From: Salvia splendens
Lineage: Eukaryota > Streptophyta > Magnoliopsida > Lamiales > Lamiaceae
Direction of reading: 5' to 3'
NCBI RefSeq assembly: GCF_004379255.2
Contig: NC_056041.1
Location: 3,534,001 to 3,598,000, forward strand
DNA length: 64,000 bases
In this document: positions 41,688 to 53,460 of the stretch, piece by piece
Numbering within the stretch: the stretch's first letter is position 1
Layout of the letters: each line of letters begins with the position of its first letter
The notes under the pieces: model-generated
What the model saw: the letters and a program-made list of their open reading frames with translations, nothing else
Databases searched by the model: none
Told to the model about the DNA's origin: nothing
Program-made: the position numbers and the translations under genes

Positions 41688-43997
41688 CTATTTTTGCGAA
41701 TCACAGAACTGAGGGAATTCACATCGGCAAGGGCCGGCCTGACCTGAAATGAGAAATAGTTGCTGATTATAAGCCTAAAATTATAAAGGCAGTGACAAAA
41801 GAAGCATATAATGGTGAAATTTTTATTCTAAGAAGCCTTGAGTTTCAAATCTAAGCTTAGTTAGGGGGAAATGCCAAACAACAAACTAAATACCTTGCGC
41901 AATGTAAAAGACACTCTTCTTGCACTCCGACGGATCAAACTGTCATAAACTTGGTCCACCTGCGCACACGCAACACACTCGGTGAAATAAAGCAGATTTC
42001 ACGACATGAACAATGAGGCAAACGTGATCGATGACATATGCTTCTACAAAACACATGAGAGTAACATTTGCAATTTCAAGCCTGCATTAACCTTAACATA
42101 TACCACCTATTGATAGTTAGAGGGATAGAACAACCTAATAGTTGAAAACTTCTAATTTACGCACTTGGTCCACCTGCACACATGCAACACACTCGGTGAA
42201 ATAAAGCAGATTTCGCGACATGAACAATGAGGCAAACGTGATCGATGACATATGCTTCTACGAAACACATGAGAGTAACATTTGCAATTTCAAGCCTGCA
42301 TTACCCTTAACATATACCACCTATTGATAGTTAGAGGGATAGAGCATCCTAATAGTTGAAAACTTCTAATTTACGCACACCACTATAGATTGAGTGAGAA
42401 TTCGGCTACTAAATCACTTTTATGCAAGTTTTGACAAATTGTACCTTGTGATGTGGAATGTAATGATGCCACGCGTATCGAGCCTCTCCAGATATCGACA
42501 ACAATGACCGAGGTGGAAGATAGATAGCCTTCTTTACCAAATTTAAGTTCTTGCCAGGTATCTGATTCTCCAGATCGGTCGAATTACCCTGCCACACACC
42601 GGTTGTATACTTTCTAAATTCCATGATGCACGGTCCAGCTAGTGAGAGGCTGAAAATCAATTCATCAAACGCAGAATGAGTGTCTACGTGTGGGGACAAA
42701 CCAACTCCGGGAGGGTACTCATTAACCTGTTACCATTTTACAACAGCACAACTTGTCAAGATTTGAAACGCAAATCAATAGCGCTTGTTACATATGAGAA
42801 AGACTCCACTTGCCGTTAGTTGATCTAGGGACATATCTGCAGCTCGACCAAGTGCTTGAAACGATCTGATCCTTTGGAGTACAGGAGATATGAAGGATGG
42901 GAGCTCACCCAGGTATTGATTAGTATTAACATTCCTTATCTGTAAGATGGGAAAGGCGGGAATCGACAAAATGCACGTAAAAGAAACCTGAAACAGATAG
43001 TGAGAGTGTGCTTGTGATGATCAATAACAACTTACATCATAGCAAAACTCATATCCGTAGTGTTGAACTCTTCTTTTGGCTAGATGATGCCATGGCCTAT
43101 CATCCACAGCTGCAAGCAATTCCTGCAAAAACGAAAGAGCAAACGCGTGTGCAGAAGTGAGCTCGTGTGCATCACAAGATATCAGTTGGAATAGGAAACT
43201 GATCAGGAGCTGTGTATATTACTCCAAAAATCTGATCCTTAACTTGCTCTTCCTGAGGAGTGACAAAGTCGTGCATCAAGTGAAGTCCGAGAATGTCCAA
43301 ATCCGATGCTGATGTCGAAACTGGAACTGAAGCAGTGTTGTTCACCTAGAAAGAGAAGATAAGAAAGCTAAATGGATGTAAAGTTATTTGGCAAAACTTC
43401 ATACTATAAGGAAGAGCAAGGGAAACAGGCCATCAAAATGTTAGCCATTCAAGCACTATATCTAGAAACTTCATCAGCAACAAGGGACAGAACATGGACA
43501 ACAAAAACGGTAAGCAATCCTTCTGCTCACTTATACTCAAACACTCAATGCATTTGCCAATGATAATGCAGCACTTAAACAATGTTCCAACAGGCTCGAC
43601 CGAGAAAGACTAGAAGCACTGTGAATAAACAAGAACCTCCAAGAGTGTAAACTAATATTGCTATCAATAGAGACCTAAAGCAGAGGAGGAAAAATTTCAT
43701 TACCTTACCGAGTGATTGCACGGAATACTGAATGTGCAAGGTATGACCTCCAAGACTAGAACATGGATGTCTATTCAATGCTTTCATGGCAGCCTGTGAA
43801 CTGGTCTTATCATGATAGGAGACAATCACACGTGTCCCACTCTCGTCAGCAGCATAGACACCCTCGACTTCTCCGTAGATGGCAAATACAGATGCAATAG
43901 TTTCATGTGAAAATCCAACTGCAGGCCCACAGTTAGCCACATAGAGGTGAGGACTCGACACATCGTCCCCTCCGTTAGGACTCGTAAATCTCGGCAT
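41688..43997 (-). CDS. ALKBH8: ALKBH8-type tRNA wobble-uridine hydroxylase (RRM + 2OG-Fe(II) oxygenase)
   Basis: Seven coding exons on the minus strand: 43997-43704, 43345-43223, 43122-43036, 42939-42814, 42726-42445, 41959-41894, 41738-41688; 342 residues. Residues about 17-92 are an RRM (HLYVANCG, IYGEVEGVYA, GTRVIVSYHD). Residues about 150-326 are the AlkB-like oxygenase: ELPSFISPVLQRI, iron ligands H223 and D225 in SPHVDTH, H298 in RYAWHHY, and R319/R325 in RRVSFTLR for 2-oxoglutarate. The tail (GPCRCEFPQFC) carries three Cys. Plant ALKBH8 lacks the fused methyltransferase of animals and hydroxylates mcm5U at tRNA position 34, with TRM9/TRM112 making the substrate. The last acceptor is the second of two CAGs (at 41741-41739), chosen because it restores the conserved C-terminus. 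Intron 4 is GC-AG. Confidence 0.93.
41949..42378. repeat. 214-bp tandem duplication in an ALKBH8 intron
   Basis: The sequence from 41949 to 42164 is repeated from 42163 to 42378 with only a few substitutions (for example TGCGCACACG versus TGCACACATG). The duplicated block includes the splice acceptor and first 11 bases of coding exon 6, so the intron carries a second GTGCAG followed by GTGGACCAAGT. Confidence 0.93.
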
Positions 43998-44934
43998 CAA
44001 AGCCTGCAACAGCGCAATGTACTGCTTAGTATTGCAGCTACACAGAAATACAAACGAAACAACCCCCCGAATATGTTTGTGAAGCATCACAACAACTAGC
44101 GCACGCACACAATATGTGTTTCTACTAACAAAGTATGCTTTTTATAAGCACAATTTATGCAATAACCGTGTTCATGGTCAAATTAGCCACATAGATACAT
44201 CAAGAATAAACTACAGAATTCTCTACACATTCAGCCAAAAGGGTTACTTATCTTCTATTTCTTTTTAATTTCTTATAATGCCTTGAATCCCAGCTCTCGA
44301 GATGCATTCTTGGTAGATATTCCCAAACAGAAATCCATTTATCTAGAACACAATCCGAACCCACGCAGGTTTACAGCTCACATAATTCCAGTATAGTAAT
44401 CAGCCCAAAACATATTATTTTGAGTATTTTTGCTTAAAATCGGGGGAAAACAAAAATACCTGATGCTGCGAAAGGAAGAACTTCGACTGCGAATAAATTG
44501 CAAGGATTTATACTTCAAGCAGAAGCCGCAATTGTGCGAAAGGAAGAACTTTTAATCGGCCCTTCTCTTGTAAAATAGTAGTACTAGTAAGAGGAAAACC
44601 TTTAATCGGTTTTTGCCCTAATTAGCACTGAAAATTAATTAGGTCGAATGATTTTCAACTTGAAAACCTTTAATCGATTTTAAGAATGAGCTCTGAATAA
44701 ATTGTGATTACCAGAATCCAAGTAAGAATGATTTCACCCAAAAAAAGGTCGAGAGAGATAGGAAGGAAAAAGAAATTAAAAAAAAATTAATATGAAGAGG
44801 AAAATTACTCAAGTTTGGAAGAAGCGCTCATGGGATTTCCACGTTTACAGTTGCCACGCTCCACACCTTTACGCTTCTTCTTCCTGCCTTCCAATTTCTT
44901 CATTCTACTCTCTCACTCCACACACTGAGCTTCA
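43998..44934. promoter_or_regulatory. Divergent leaders and shared promoter of ALKBH8 and the DUF1350 gene
   Basis: On the minus strand ALKBH8 has a leader exon ending at a GTATTT donor (44460-44455) and a leader intron to GTTGCAG at 44010-44004. On the plus strand the DUF1350 leader is CT-rich from about 44840. The starts are probably 300-400 bp apart, so one bidirectional promoter is likely. An ATG at 44792 opens a 60-codon frame that overlaps the DUF1350 start out of frame; whether it is transcribed is unknown. Confidence 0.6.
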
Positions 44935-47541
44935 ATGGCGGCCGCCATTCTCTCCTGCAGCAACTTCCCCCTAATCAAACTCCATTTCTCATCCCCCTCT
45001 CACTCCATCCCTCGCGCTTCTCGGTTCCGCGGGAAAACCCAATTATCGTCTTTGCCGCACATGACCATCAGCGGCGTCTCCAATTCCCAATATGGTAGGG
45101 TTTGGGAAGGCTCCGGAAGCGGTAAGATTTACCGGCGGCTCGGGTCTTGTCTCGTGATTCCTCCGCCGGCAGGCAGAAAGCCGAAGGCTTTGATCAAATT
45201 TTTGGGCGGCGCTTTCATTGGCGCCGTGCCCGAAGTTACGTACAGGTAGTTTGTATGCAAAATTGGCGCTTGTTTTGGAAGTTATAACAGTTACATTGGT
45301 TGCTTGTGTTCACAGTTATCTGATGGAGCTGTTGGCGGAGGAAGGCTATTTGATTATATCTGTTCCGTACAATGTCAGCTTTGATCATGAACAAGTTACA
45401 AGAGAGATCTACGAGCGTTTCCATGCTTGTTTGAATTCGATTTTGAGCACTGGATTGCCTGATAATGGAATTTCAGCTACTGATATAGCTGATCTTCCCT
45501 ATTATTCCGTTGGACATAGGTAGGGCTGTTCGATATTCATGTTATCGTTGTTCGAGTATTATTTTATGAAGTTCGATTGAGTTAATTTGTTTGATCATGA
45601 ATTTGTATCGGGTTGCTTGGCAATGCAATGCAGCTAGTGCTGTTTAGGAGTGTCTAAAGTTGATGTGATCTTGTTTGATTCGGGTTTTTGTGCAGCAATG
45701 GCGCACTTCTGCAAGTGCTTACGGGTAGTTATTTCTGTGAGAAGATCCCAAAGGTTGTACTTGTGCATCTCTTTGTTGCTCCGGCTGGCCAGTATATATC
45801 AAATTGGATGAAATGAGTAATGTCGTATTTGACAAAGAATAAATCTGTTTTGTGTTGAAGGCCAATGCAATCATATCTTATAACAACAAATCAGCATCAG
45901 AAGCAGTTCCTTATTTTGAGCAGGTTTTCTTCATTTATTCGCCACTCCTATGTTTATATGGTTACGACTGAAATGTGCTCATTCTTGTCATGTTAAAATT
46001 ATCGATCTTGTAGCTTTCTGGTCATCCGCCCATTTGTAAAATGTGATCGACAATCTTATGCGATGTATCTTTTGCTCTTGTCTTAACTGCTCAAAATCTC
46101 ATAGACTCAAAGCATTGTATATTACTGTAGTATGTATCGGTATAAATAGAATTATCAACTTCATAAACGAATGCTATTGAGAAGGCCATGTGCATCTCTT
46201 GTGTGTTTCTGCTTTGTAAAAGATTTTGGTGGATTAAAAAAAGATATCCTCATATTCTGAAATGCATATATTTTGTATCGCAGTTGGGTCCTGTAGTCAA
46301 GCAAATTATGCCGGCGATTGAAACATCCCCCGTGTATTCAGTGGCTCAAAGTGTCACAGGTGAATTATGTCCAATCACGGAATGCCACTTTAGTAATTGG
46401 TTCTAGAACTTAAAAAACAAAAGGTTGGATTGGACCGAAAAGAAAACTCTTACCTAATACAGACTTTGGCAGTTTTCACAGAATAAATGGCTTCTTCATC
46501 TCCTTTCATGTATTTTATGTAAATGATGTCATTTAAATTCATCTAAATGAACTCCATCTATCTTTTTTATTTGAGGCTGATCCTCCCGTCTTTGGTGGAA
46601 GGGGTCGTGTTTTCTAAAAGAGTTAATCATCTAGGATGTCAGTAGCTTAGAACTGAGTGGTTGACATTTTTGTTCTTAACTACCAGCAATGGTATTATAT
46701 TCTTCAGTGATCTTAGATTTCTACAATTTCATAGATGGATGGAAAATGCTAATAGACGTTGCTGAAAGAGTACTGCCTGGCTATGATCCCGAAGCTACCG
46801 TGTCATTGACCAAGTTCGTCGATCAGTTGCCCTCAGTATTTAGTCAGGTACATATTAGTACTAATGTGCAAAGATATTACCATTTGACTCATGTTCATAT
46901 CCTTTGACATAAAACTGCACTCATATTTGTTGACATAATTTCCCTTTCTCAATTTCACAACTCATGTCCACATAAGTTTCCGATCTTGTATCTTAATCCA
47001 GGTTGCTCAAGGAACTTCAGAGTTTAAGCCGTCTCCTGCTGAGAATCTCGACTGCTTAAACAAGCTATATAACATTCAACACACGCTACTGGTACCTGTA
47101 ATCCCTGCATCTCAAATCTCGGATAAATGCGCAATGCTGCTAGATGTTTTTTTGTGCCTCAGGTTAAGTTTGAGACAGACCCAATTGATGAGACTGATCT
47201 CCTAGAAGAGACCCTAAAACCCCGTGTTGAGTCTTTTGGTGGAAAAGTAGAGAAAGTCGTTCTACGTGGAACCCATATGACTCCATGCATACAGGTATTG
47301 TTGCTAGCCAGTGGCATGGAATGATCTTCTATTATTATGCAACTACTCTAGAAGTAAAAAAGAATGTAACAATATCTGCAAATGTGATTGTATTTGTTGA
47401 TGTGTTCAGGAGCCAAGGTGGGAAGTTGGCGCGGTGTACACGCCAGCCGACGCGATTGCTCAAGGCCTTAAAGCCATATCCCTTAATGAGATCAGAGCCC
47501 TGTCTAGAACAATCACTAACTTCTTCTGCAGCCTCCAATAA
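44935..47541 (+). CDS. DUF1350 alpha/beta-hydrolase-like protein, probably plastid
   Basis: Nine exons: 44935-45245, 45316-45519, 45696-45753, 45861-45923, 46284-46359, 46735-46847, 47002-47091, 47163-47294, 47410-47541; 392 residues with every junction in phase. The first 45 residues (MAAAILSCSNFP...) are Ser/Arg-rich and lack acidic residues, as in chloroplast transit peptides. The DUF1350 core follows: KALIKFLGGAFIGAVPEVTY, YLIISVPYNVSFDHEQ, YYSVGHSNGALLQVL, IISYNNKSASEAVPYFEQLGP, SLTKFVDQLPSV, ENLDCL, DETDLLEETLKPRV and YTPADAIAQGLK. GHSNG looks like a nucleophile elbow (Ser of GxSxG). The family is found in plants and cyanobacteria and its reaction is not established. The exon-6 acceptor is 46734; the nearer upstream AG gives no sensible protein. 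Confidence 0.9.
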
Positions 47542-47848
47542 TTTTACCTCTGTGAATATAGGATTCAATTATTCTGTGGCTGCTTTGGTGTGTTAATAGT
47601 CAATACTGCTTGCTCTTTATTACATCTTTTTAAGTCACCATCTGCTCTGATGCACATTGTTCTTGCAATTATTTCAATAACATAAATTTTGAATTTACTA
47701 ATAAGAAACTTGACTGTGAGACATATATGAATATATTCTATGAGTTTCAAATGTAACTCAGTACAAAGCTCGTGACCAAAACATAATAATAAGCTGCTGC
47801 ACGACACAAACATGGGTGTTATTTACATAGACAGAATGTAAGTTCTTA
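47542..47848. other. 3' UTRs between convergent genes
   Basis: 307 bases between the DUF1350 stop and the RopGEF stop hold both 3' ends. No other feature. Confidence 0.6.
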
Positions 47849-50800
47849 TCAGTCATATCTACCAGACATAAATTGGCAAGCATTTCTGCCGACGCACCAA
47901 GCCCGGTTCCGGCTCGGCGTCGCGCTCACCGAGGTAATCTTAGCTCCATCATGGCAAGCGTCCACGTCGGAAGCGTCGTCAGAGACAACACTTGAGTTGC
48001 AAGATTTCGCATCTGTGGAGTTCAGCTGATTGATGAGGGAGTGCCGGACACGGTCAAGCATCGGGCTGTCCGAGATCCCCGGGATCCTAGCTCCAACGAG
48101 CTGCGACATCGCAATCGGAGAGTTGGGGTTGCTCACAATGTCTTCTTGAAGAATGTCTCCTAGCCGTGACAGAATGCTGAATGCTGTGTTGGATAAAACT
48201 CGGGAGTAGGCTTCAAGAATCGAGTGTCCAACATCCTACACAGTTTCAACAATCAATATTAGTCTAAAGTTTATAACCACAGTGTGTAAGTGTGCCTATT
48301 GCATTGCATACCATTCCATATTTGATTTTTGTGACATCTAAGAATGTCTGAGGAAGATTTGGATACTTGCTCTTGAGCTGCAGCAATAGTAGTTCGGCTC
48401 GGTTCATCAACGCTTCCGCCTTATCAAGTTCGGACAATGGATCTAAAACGAAAGACCACGACCTTCGCATGGGGGACTTGACATTGTCTTGCTCCATTTC
48501 TCTCTCTTTCCATGCGAATATAGCACCTTCCAACCGGTTGATGGCATCGAGAGCACCCACATCGGATTTCAGATTCAGGCAACTGATCATATCCTCAGTA
48601 GGCAGACACTCTGCAGACAATATTTTGTACAGTTCCTCTCCAAGGCAAGTCTTCGGGGACTTATACAAAGACAGGCAACAACAAGTTCAGCATCTCGACC
48701 CCCATGATTCAAACCCGTATAGGCATATATGCGAGAGCAGATGTACCTTTGGGAGCGCATCTCTGATGTTGGCAGGGATCGGCATATCAGCCAAGATGTT
48801 CCCGTTGATGGCTTTGGCAGCTTTGAAGACTTGAAAGATCAATTTTCCCTGATGCAGCAATCTCTTTCTTTCTATCTCTGAGAGGCCGACTGTGGGCACT
48901 TGCGGGGAAGGAAGCCACCACCGCTTGCTCTGTCCAGAGCTTCGGCTCCTTCCTTCAGCTCGGCTGCCCACTTCAGCATACCAGAATTCTGTATTCACCA
49001 TCGAGTCGAGGGTTTCCTGGTGGTATCAGAGATCAAAGAGGTGAAGTGAGTATGAATAGTGAAATGTGAAGCTTTTTTATTCGTGTGGAGAGACCACCTA
49101 CAATGAGCATGGAATCCAATTTCCGCAGAGCTGGAAGATTCATGTTGATGTCTGCTCGAGCTTTTGGAGTCATGATCTACTCGGAATAGCAACAAGAAGA
49201 GATCAGTCATGTAACCATAATGCATCATACTATTTTTTATGGGAAGGGCTAATACACATACCTCTATTGTCCGGCCATTAGCATCGTTGTGCTTTGCAGG
49301 AACCAACTCGACCATATAGTTCGTTGGGGCAAGTAGCCAATCCATTTCCCTTTGCCATTTGGTCTTACTCTCATCCGTCAACGGCTCTAATTTCCAAAGC
49401 TCACCAAAGACGGAAGCTGCAAGTTTTTCACCAACATTTGGCATAAGCAATATTTGATAAGAAACTTTAGTGTGCTACGTGGCCGATTAGCAGTCTCTAC
49501 CTGCTAGATTATTGATAGCATTTGACAGCGCTAATGCTGTGGAGATGCCCTTTGCCCCACCGGTAATATCCTCCCCGAGCAACAGCTTAGCAAACTTTTC
49601 CTTAATTGTTTCAATATCTGAGCATTGGCTGGTATACTGTGGCTTTTCTTTTGCAAGGATATGTCTAGGGGTTGCTGTGAAATTCCACTCATCTTGACAC
49701 TGATCGTCTTTCTTCAATATCGTCCAGATAGAGGAGAACGATCCAGAAGCATTATTGCTGGACGAGCAGCTCGAGTCATCCTCATCATGGGAGTCAGTGA
49801 CACAGCCATCCCCTCTGCTAGTGCCACTATCATTATCAAAAGACTGAATGCAGCTCTCGAGACCATTGTACGTCATTATCTCTGTAGCATACCGATTCCC
49901 AGTCAGTCAATGAAACACACCATAAGTCCATAACCAGCTACTGTTAATATAGCACGAGAAACACTATTTCTCAACCTCAAACATCAGATTCTGACAGCAC
50001 TAGTTTTAAGATTCTTTCATAAAATTGTTTGATTTCAATCCTACTTTTCCTGTCCAAACTTCCATTAAAACACAGCTGATGTAAATTACTCCAAAACTAC
50101 AGCATTCTTCCTCCCCCTTGAGGTAAGAACGCTGAACTTTGATAGCACGATCAATTAATATACGAAGAAAACATGTCAGAACGAACAAAAATGCATCAAC
50201 CACAGATCTTAGCAAACAGTATGTCTCATTGGATGCTATTCTTTTCTTAGATTACTAAAGTATAGTATATCCACACGCAAAAAACGGTTGACTATCACAT
50301 GACATAAATAATGCCCCATCTAAACTGCACATGGTATAAACAAGCAACACACGGCACTGATTGTAAGTTTGTAACCTAAACTGACAAAGGATAACAGTTT
50401 GATATATAAGACACATCTGAAATGCATCAGAAATAACTGGAGTAAATCAAGCTAGTTGGTAACGATAATTGCGGATGTTTTTTTTTCATGTTTTTGTCTT
50501 ATAGTTAGAATTATCAATCAGAAGTAGAACATATTGAAAGGATCTGAGTAGAGATAATATTTTTATTGGCAACAAGCATAAAAGTCTAGGTCTAAAAGAG
50601 AATAAAAGCAAGATGAGCTGAGATGGACTGATCATGGAGGTATAATTCTACAGGAGATATAGATCCAAATAGAAACCATTTAAATTAAAAAGGGAAATGT
50701 CAGAAGACAATGACTTTTTTGTCCCATCAAATGCAAATTCATGATTTCTGATGATAAAAAAATAGGGTCCATACAAACTCAATGGTGCCTCCATCACTAA

Positions 50801-51821
50801 GTGCTACTGAGAAATCTCTATCCCACCACAAAAATGAGAACATAAAACTTTCTTCACTCTCTCCAACTACTTTCAAACACCAAAAAGAGATAAATTTGAA
50901 ATCTTGGGGCCATATAAAAAATTGACTAGGCAAGTCAAAGAAAAAAGGGCCCCCTTAAAAAAATGAAAGAAAGAAAGAAAGAAATGCAGTTAATATATAA
51001 GTAGTATTTTATCATGTAAATTTGACCAATAATGCTAGGATTTCTTGGAGGCAATGAACTACCTCTTGCAGGATGAAATAAATGTAATAAATGAGGTTCA
51101 ACCCCACATGTCTAAATATGCACAAAATGCAGTGTGGTAGGTTTATGTTTTGCTACTATTATTATTATTTTCTGGTATGGAGGAGGGTAGGGGCAATTTG
51201 GGTTACCAATTACATAAACAGATCTTTCTATAGACTTGACCAATTTATTTTGGGTAGGGGGCACATTTCCAAACACCCCAAGAAATTTCCTCATTTGAAG
51301 ATCAGTAAGCACCAAGATTCTTTTTTTTGTCAAATGCACATCTTGTATCCATAAACACACATGTGGTAGGAAATTAGGTGCATAGACAACCAGTCGATGA
51401 CTTTACAAAAACTTTATATTTAACTTCCAAATAAAATAAAGTTCAATTATGACCCACCATGCCAAGTTGTTTATACACAGATATCAAGCATTTCCTAATA
51501 TGCATCCTATTTCTATTCTATCATGTTTCAATCTCTTATTTTCCTACACCATTTACCCCCCAATGTGTAATGTACGTTATAAGAAGGGACCGGAACAAGA
51601 CCGGAAAGAGCAGAAAAACATACTGTTTAACACACAGTTTATGATTGTTGCTCAGTTGGGGCATCTGAGCAACAGAATCTATCCACAGCATTGTTTTTTT
51701 AGAAATTTTCATAGTAAAAAATAAATTTGGTAAAGAATATATTACTGTCTTCTTCATCGAAATCGATGCTCATATTTCTCATGTCTCTCGTACAACAAGC
51801 AAATCTCCTCCTCATGATCAT
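47849..51821 (-). CDS. ROPGEF14: RopGEF with PRONE domain (ROPGEF14-like)
   Basis: Seven coding exons on the minus strand: 51821-51746, 49881-49501, 49416-49262, 49176-49102, 49016-48747, 48659-48312, 48235-47849; 563 residues. The PRONE domain (about residues 105-460) shows [79 protein letters not shown] and LDVTKIKY. It catalyses GDP/GTP exchange on ROP GTPases at the plasma membrane, steering polar growth. The first exon lies 1.9 kb upstream and encodes 25 residues with RRRFACCTR and SIDFDEED; this N-terminus followed by [11 protein letters not shown] matches my memory of Arabidopsis ROPGEF14. The C-terminus holds [13 protein letters not shown], a likely regulatory tail. Start choice: 51821, with a second ATG two codons later. 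The assignment to ROPGEF14 rather than another RopGEF is less sure than the family. Confidence 0.9.
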
Positions 51822-53460
51822 TGTGGAGTCTGTTTTTTTATATAAAAATATGATTTTTATATATCACCTTCCTGCGTAGAGAGAAAGAGATAATTAAATG
51901 CATGATATTGAAGTTTCAGTAGCAATGAATAATGTGAGATTTTTTTAAAATGAAATGTGACATGCCGACAAAGGAAGAAAATTCTTCCAAAATATAGGAA
52001 GAGAGCAACATCATGTTTATTAAATGTTAATGAAAGGTACTTACTTGACAAAACCAGTACACAAAATGTAAGATTCAATCATAAAATCTTGGACAATCAA
52101 TGCTTAGTAAGTAGAAGTAGCTCAGAACTCCTAATGAGCCACATATTTTGGTGGTAATTTGTAAATGAAGTGTCTTGAAGAGTCACAAAATTTGTTGGAA
52201 ATGTAGAACAATTACCAGTATTTAAAGCACTTCTTTCATTGGAGAAAACTAAAGAGAAAGAAGAATTATGGGATTACCGAATTTTGCGGTGATTTGTCCC
52301 CTTTATAACCCCTTAACGTTTTTCTAGGGGTCCAATTTTCCAAATCACTACTCCAGAAACATGAAATTTTAATTAATTAAGTATAGTTCAAATCCATACA
52401 GAGAAAAACAAGTAAATTAAGTAATCTCAAAGCCATTAAGTTGACTCGTGAGCTCGACTCAGTGAGTGAGGAGTGGAGAGCACGATAACAAGAAACAAAA
52501 AGCTTATGATGGTGTAAAAATGGAATCTTGCAAGTAAAAGTGTGGTTAAAAAAAGAACCTTTAACTTAATGAAGCAAGTTTTTTTACAGAAGGAATGGGT
52601 CAAAAAAGGGGGTAGTTTCAGTTTGCGTTGATGTCAGTCCTCTGCAACACAGCTTTGACACTGCATGAAAAATTAAATATGATTAACTAACACCACTCAA
52701 GAAAATAATAACAAAATGAAGTGAGAAACACACACGTAACGTGTGTTTGTGTGTGGAAAAAATGAGTGGAACCCAAATGCGTTCATATTTGGAAGGTAGG
52801 AAAAAAAGGGAAAATTAATCAAGAGACAAAGAGGGCAGAGCTTATTAATCAGAGTTGAAGTAAAGATCGAATCTTTTTTTTAAAATCCCACCTTCAACTC
52901 AAACCCAAGAAGAAGAAGAAATCCCAGAAAAAAAATACAGAGAAAATAAAAAACAGAGAGAGAGTAAGGTAAAGAACGTACCTTTTTATCCCAACAAAGA
53001 AAACCCTCCTGTTTGCTGATGAATGCAACAGAAAACAAATGCTTGTTGCAAAAAAAATCTTCTTCTACGTTGGATTGAATGTAATCAGTAGATAGGTAAG
53101 AGAAGCCCCCAAAATTCAGAGTGTGGAATCGAAATCTGAAGCAGAGATAAGAAAAAACAAAAGAGGGTTAGAAATGGTGGAAAAGAAGTAGTAGTAAATG
53201 GGAGTAATGTTGCATCGTGAGAAGAGACAGACAAATGAGAGATGAATAGATTGCAGGTGTAGGGATTGGGCAATACCAAGAATTGAGAAAATATTATAAG
53301 AGTGTGATTCCATTTATTACATCACATATCTCTATCTCTATCTCTATCTCTATCTCTATCTCTATCTCTATCTCTATCTCTATCTTGATTGTTGATGGTG
53401 GAGCGGGAAGAAGAGACAGAGGAGAGTGGTGAAGGAAGAGAGAAGCCCAGCTCTTGAATT
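51822..53460 (-). promoter_or_regulatory. Spliced 5' leader and promoter of the RopGEF gene
   Basis: Minus strand: an acceptor AAAAAACAG ends about 12 bases before the start codon. A leader exon is likely at about 53300-52985, ending at a GTACGT donor, so the leader intron is near 1.1 kb. The interval is rich in A and in GA runs and contains no coding frame I trust. Confidence 0.5.
53327..53384. repeat. Hexanucleotide microsatellite (TCTCTA)n
   Basis: About nine to ten uninterrupted copies of TATCTC. It lies at the promoter/leader boundary of the RopGEF gene, so copy number may vary between individuals. Confidence 0.95.

Noticed and set aside
41739..41746. First CAG as the acceptor of the last ALKBH8 exon
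   Set aside because: It gives a frame that loses the conserved Cys-containing C-terminus; the CAG five bases later restores it.
48367..48834. 155-residue plus-strand frame
   Set aside because: Antisense of RopGEF exons 4-5, with no features of its own.
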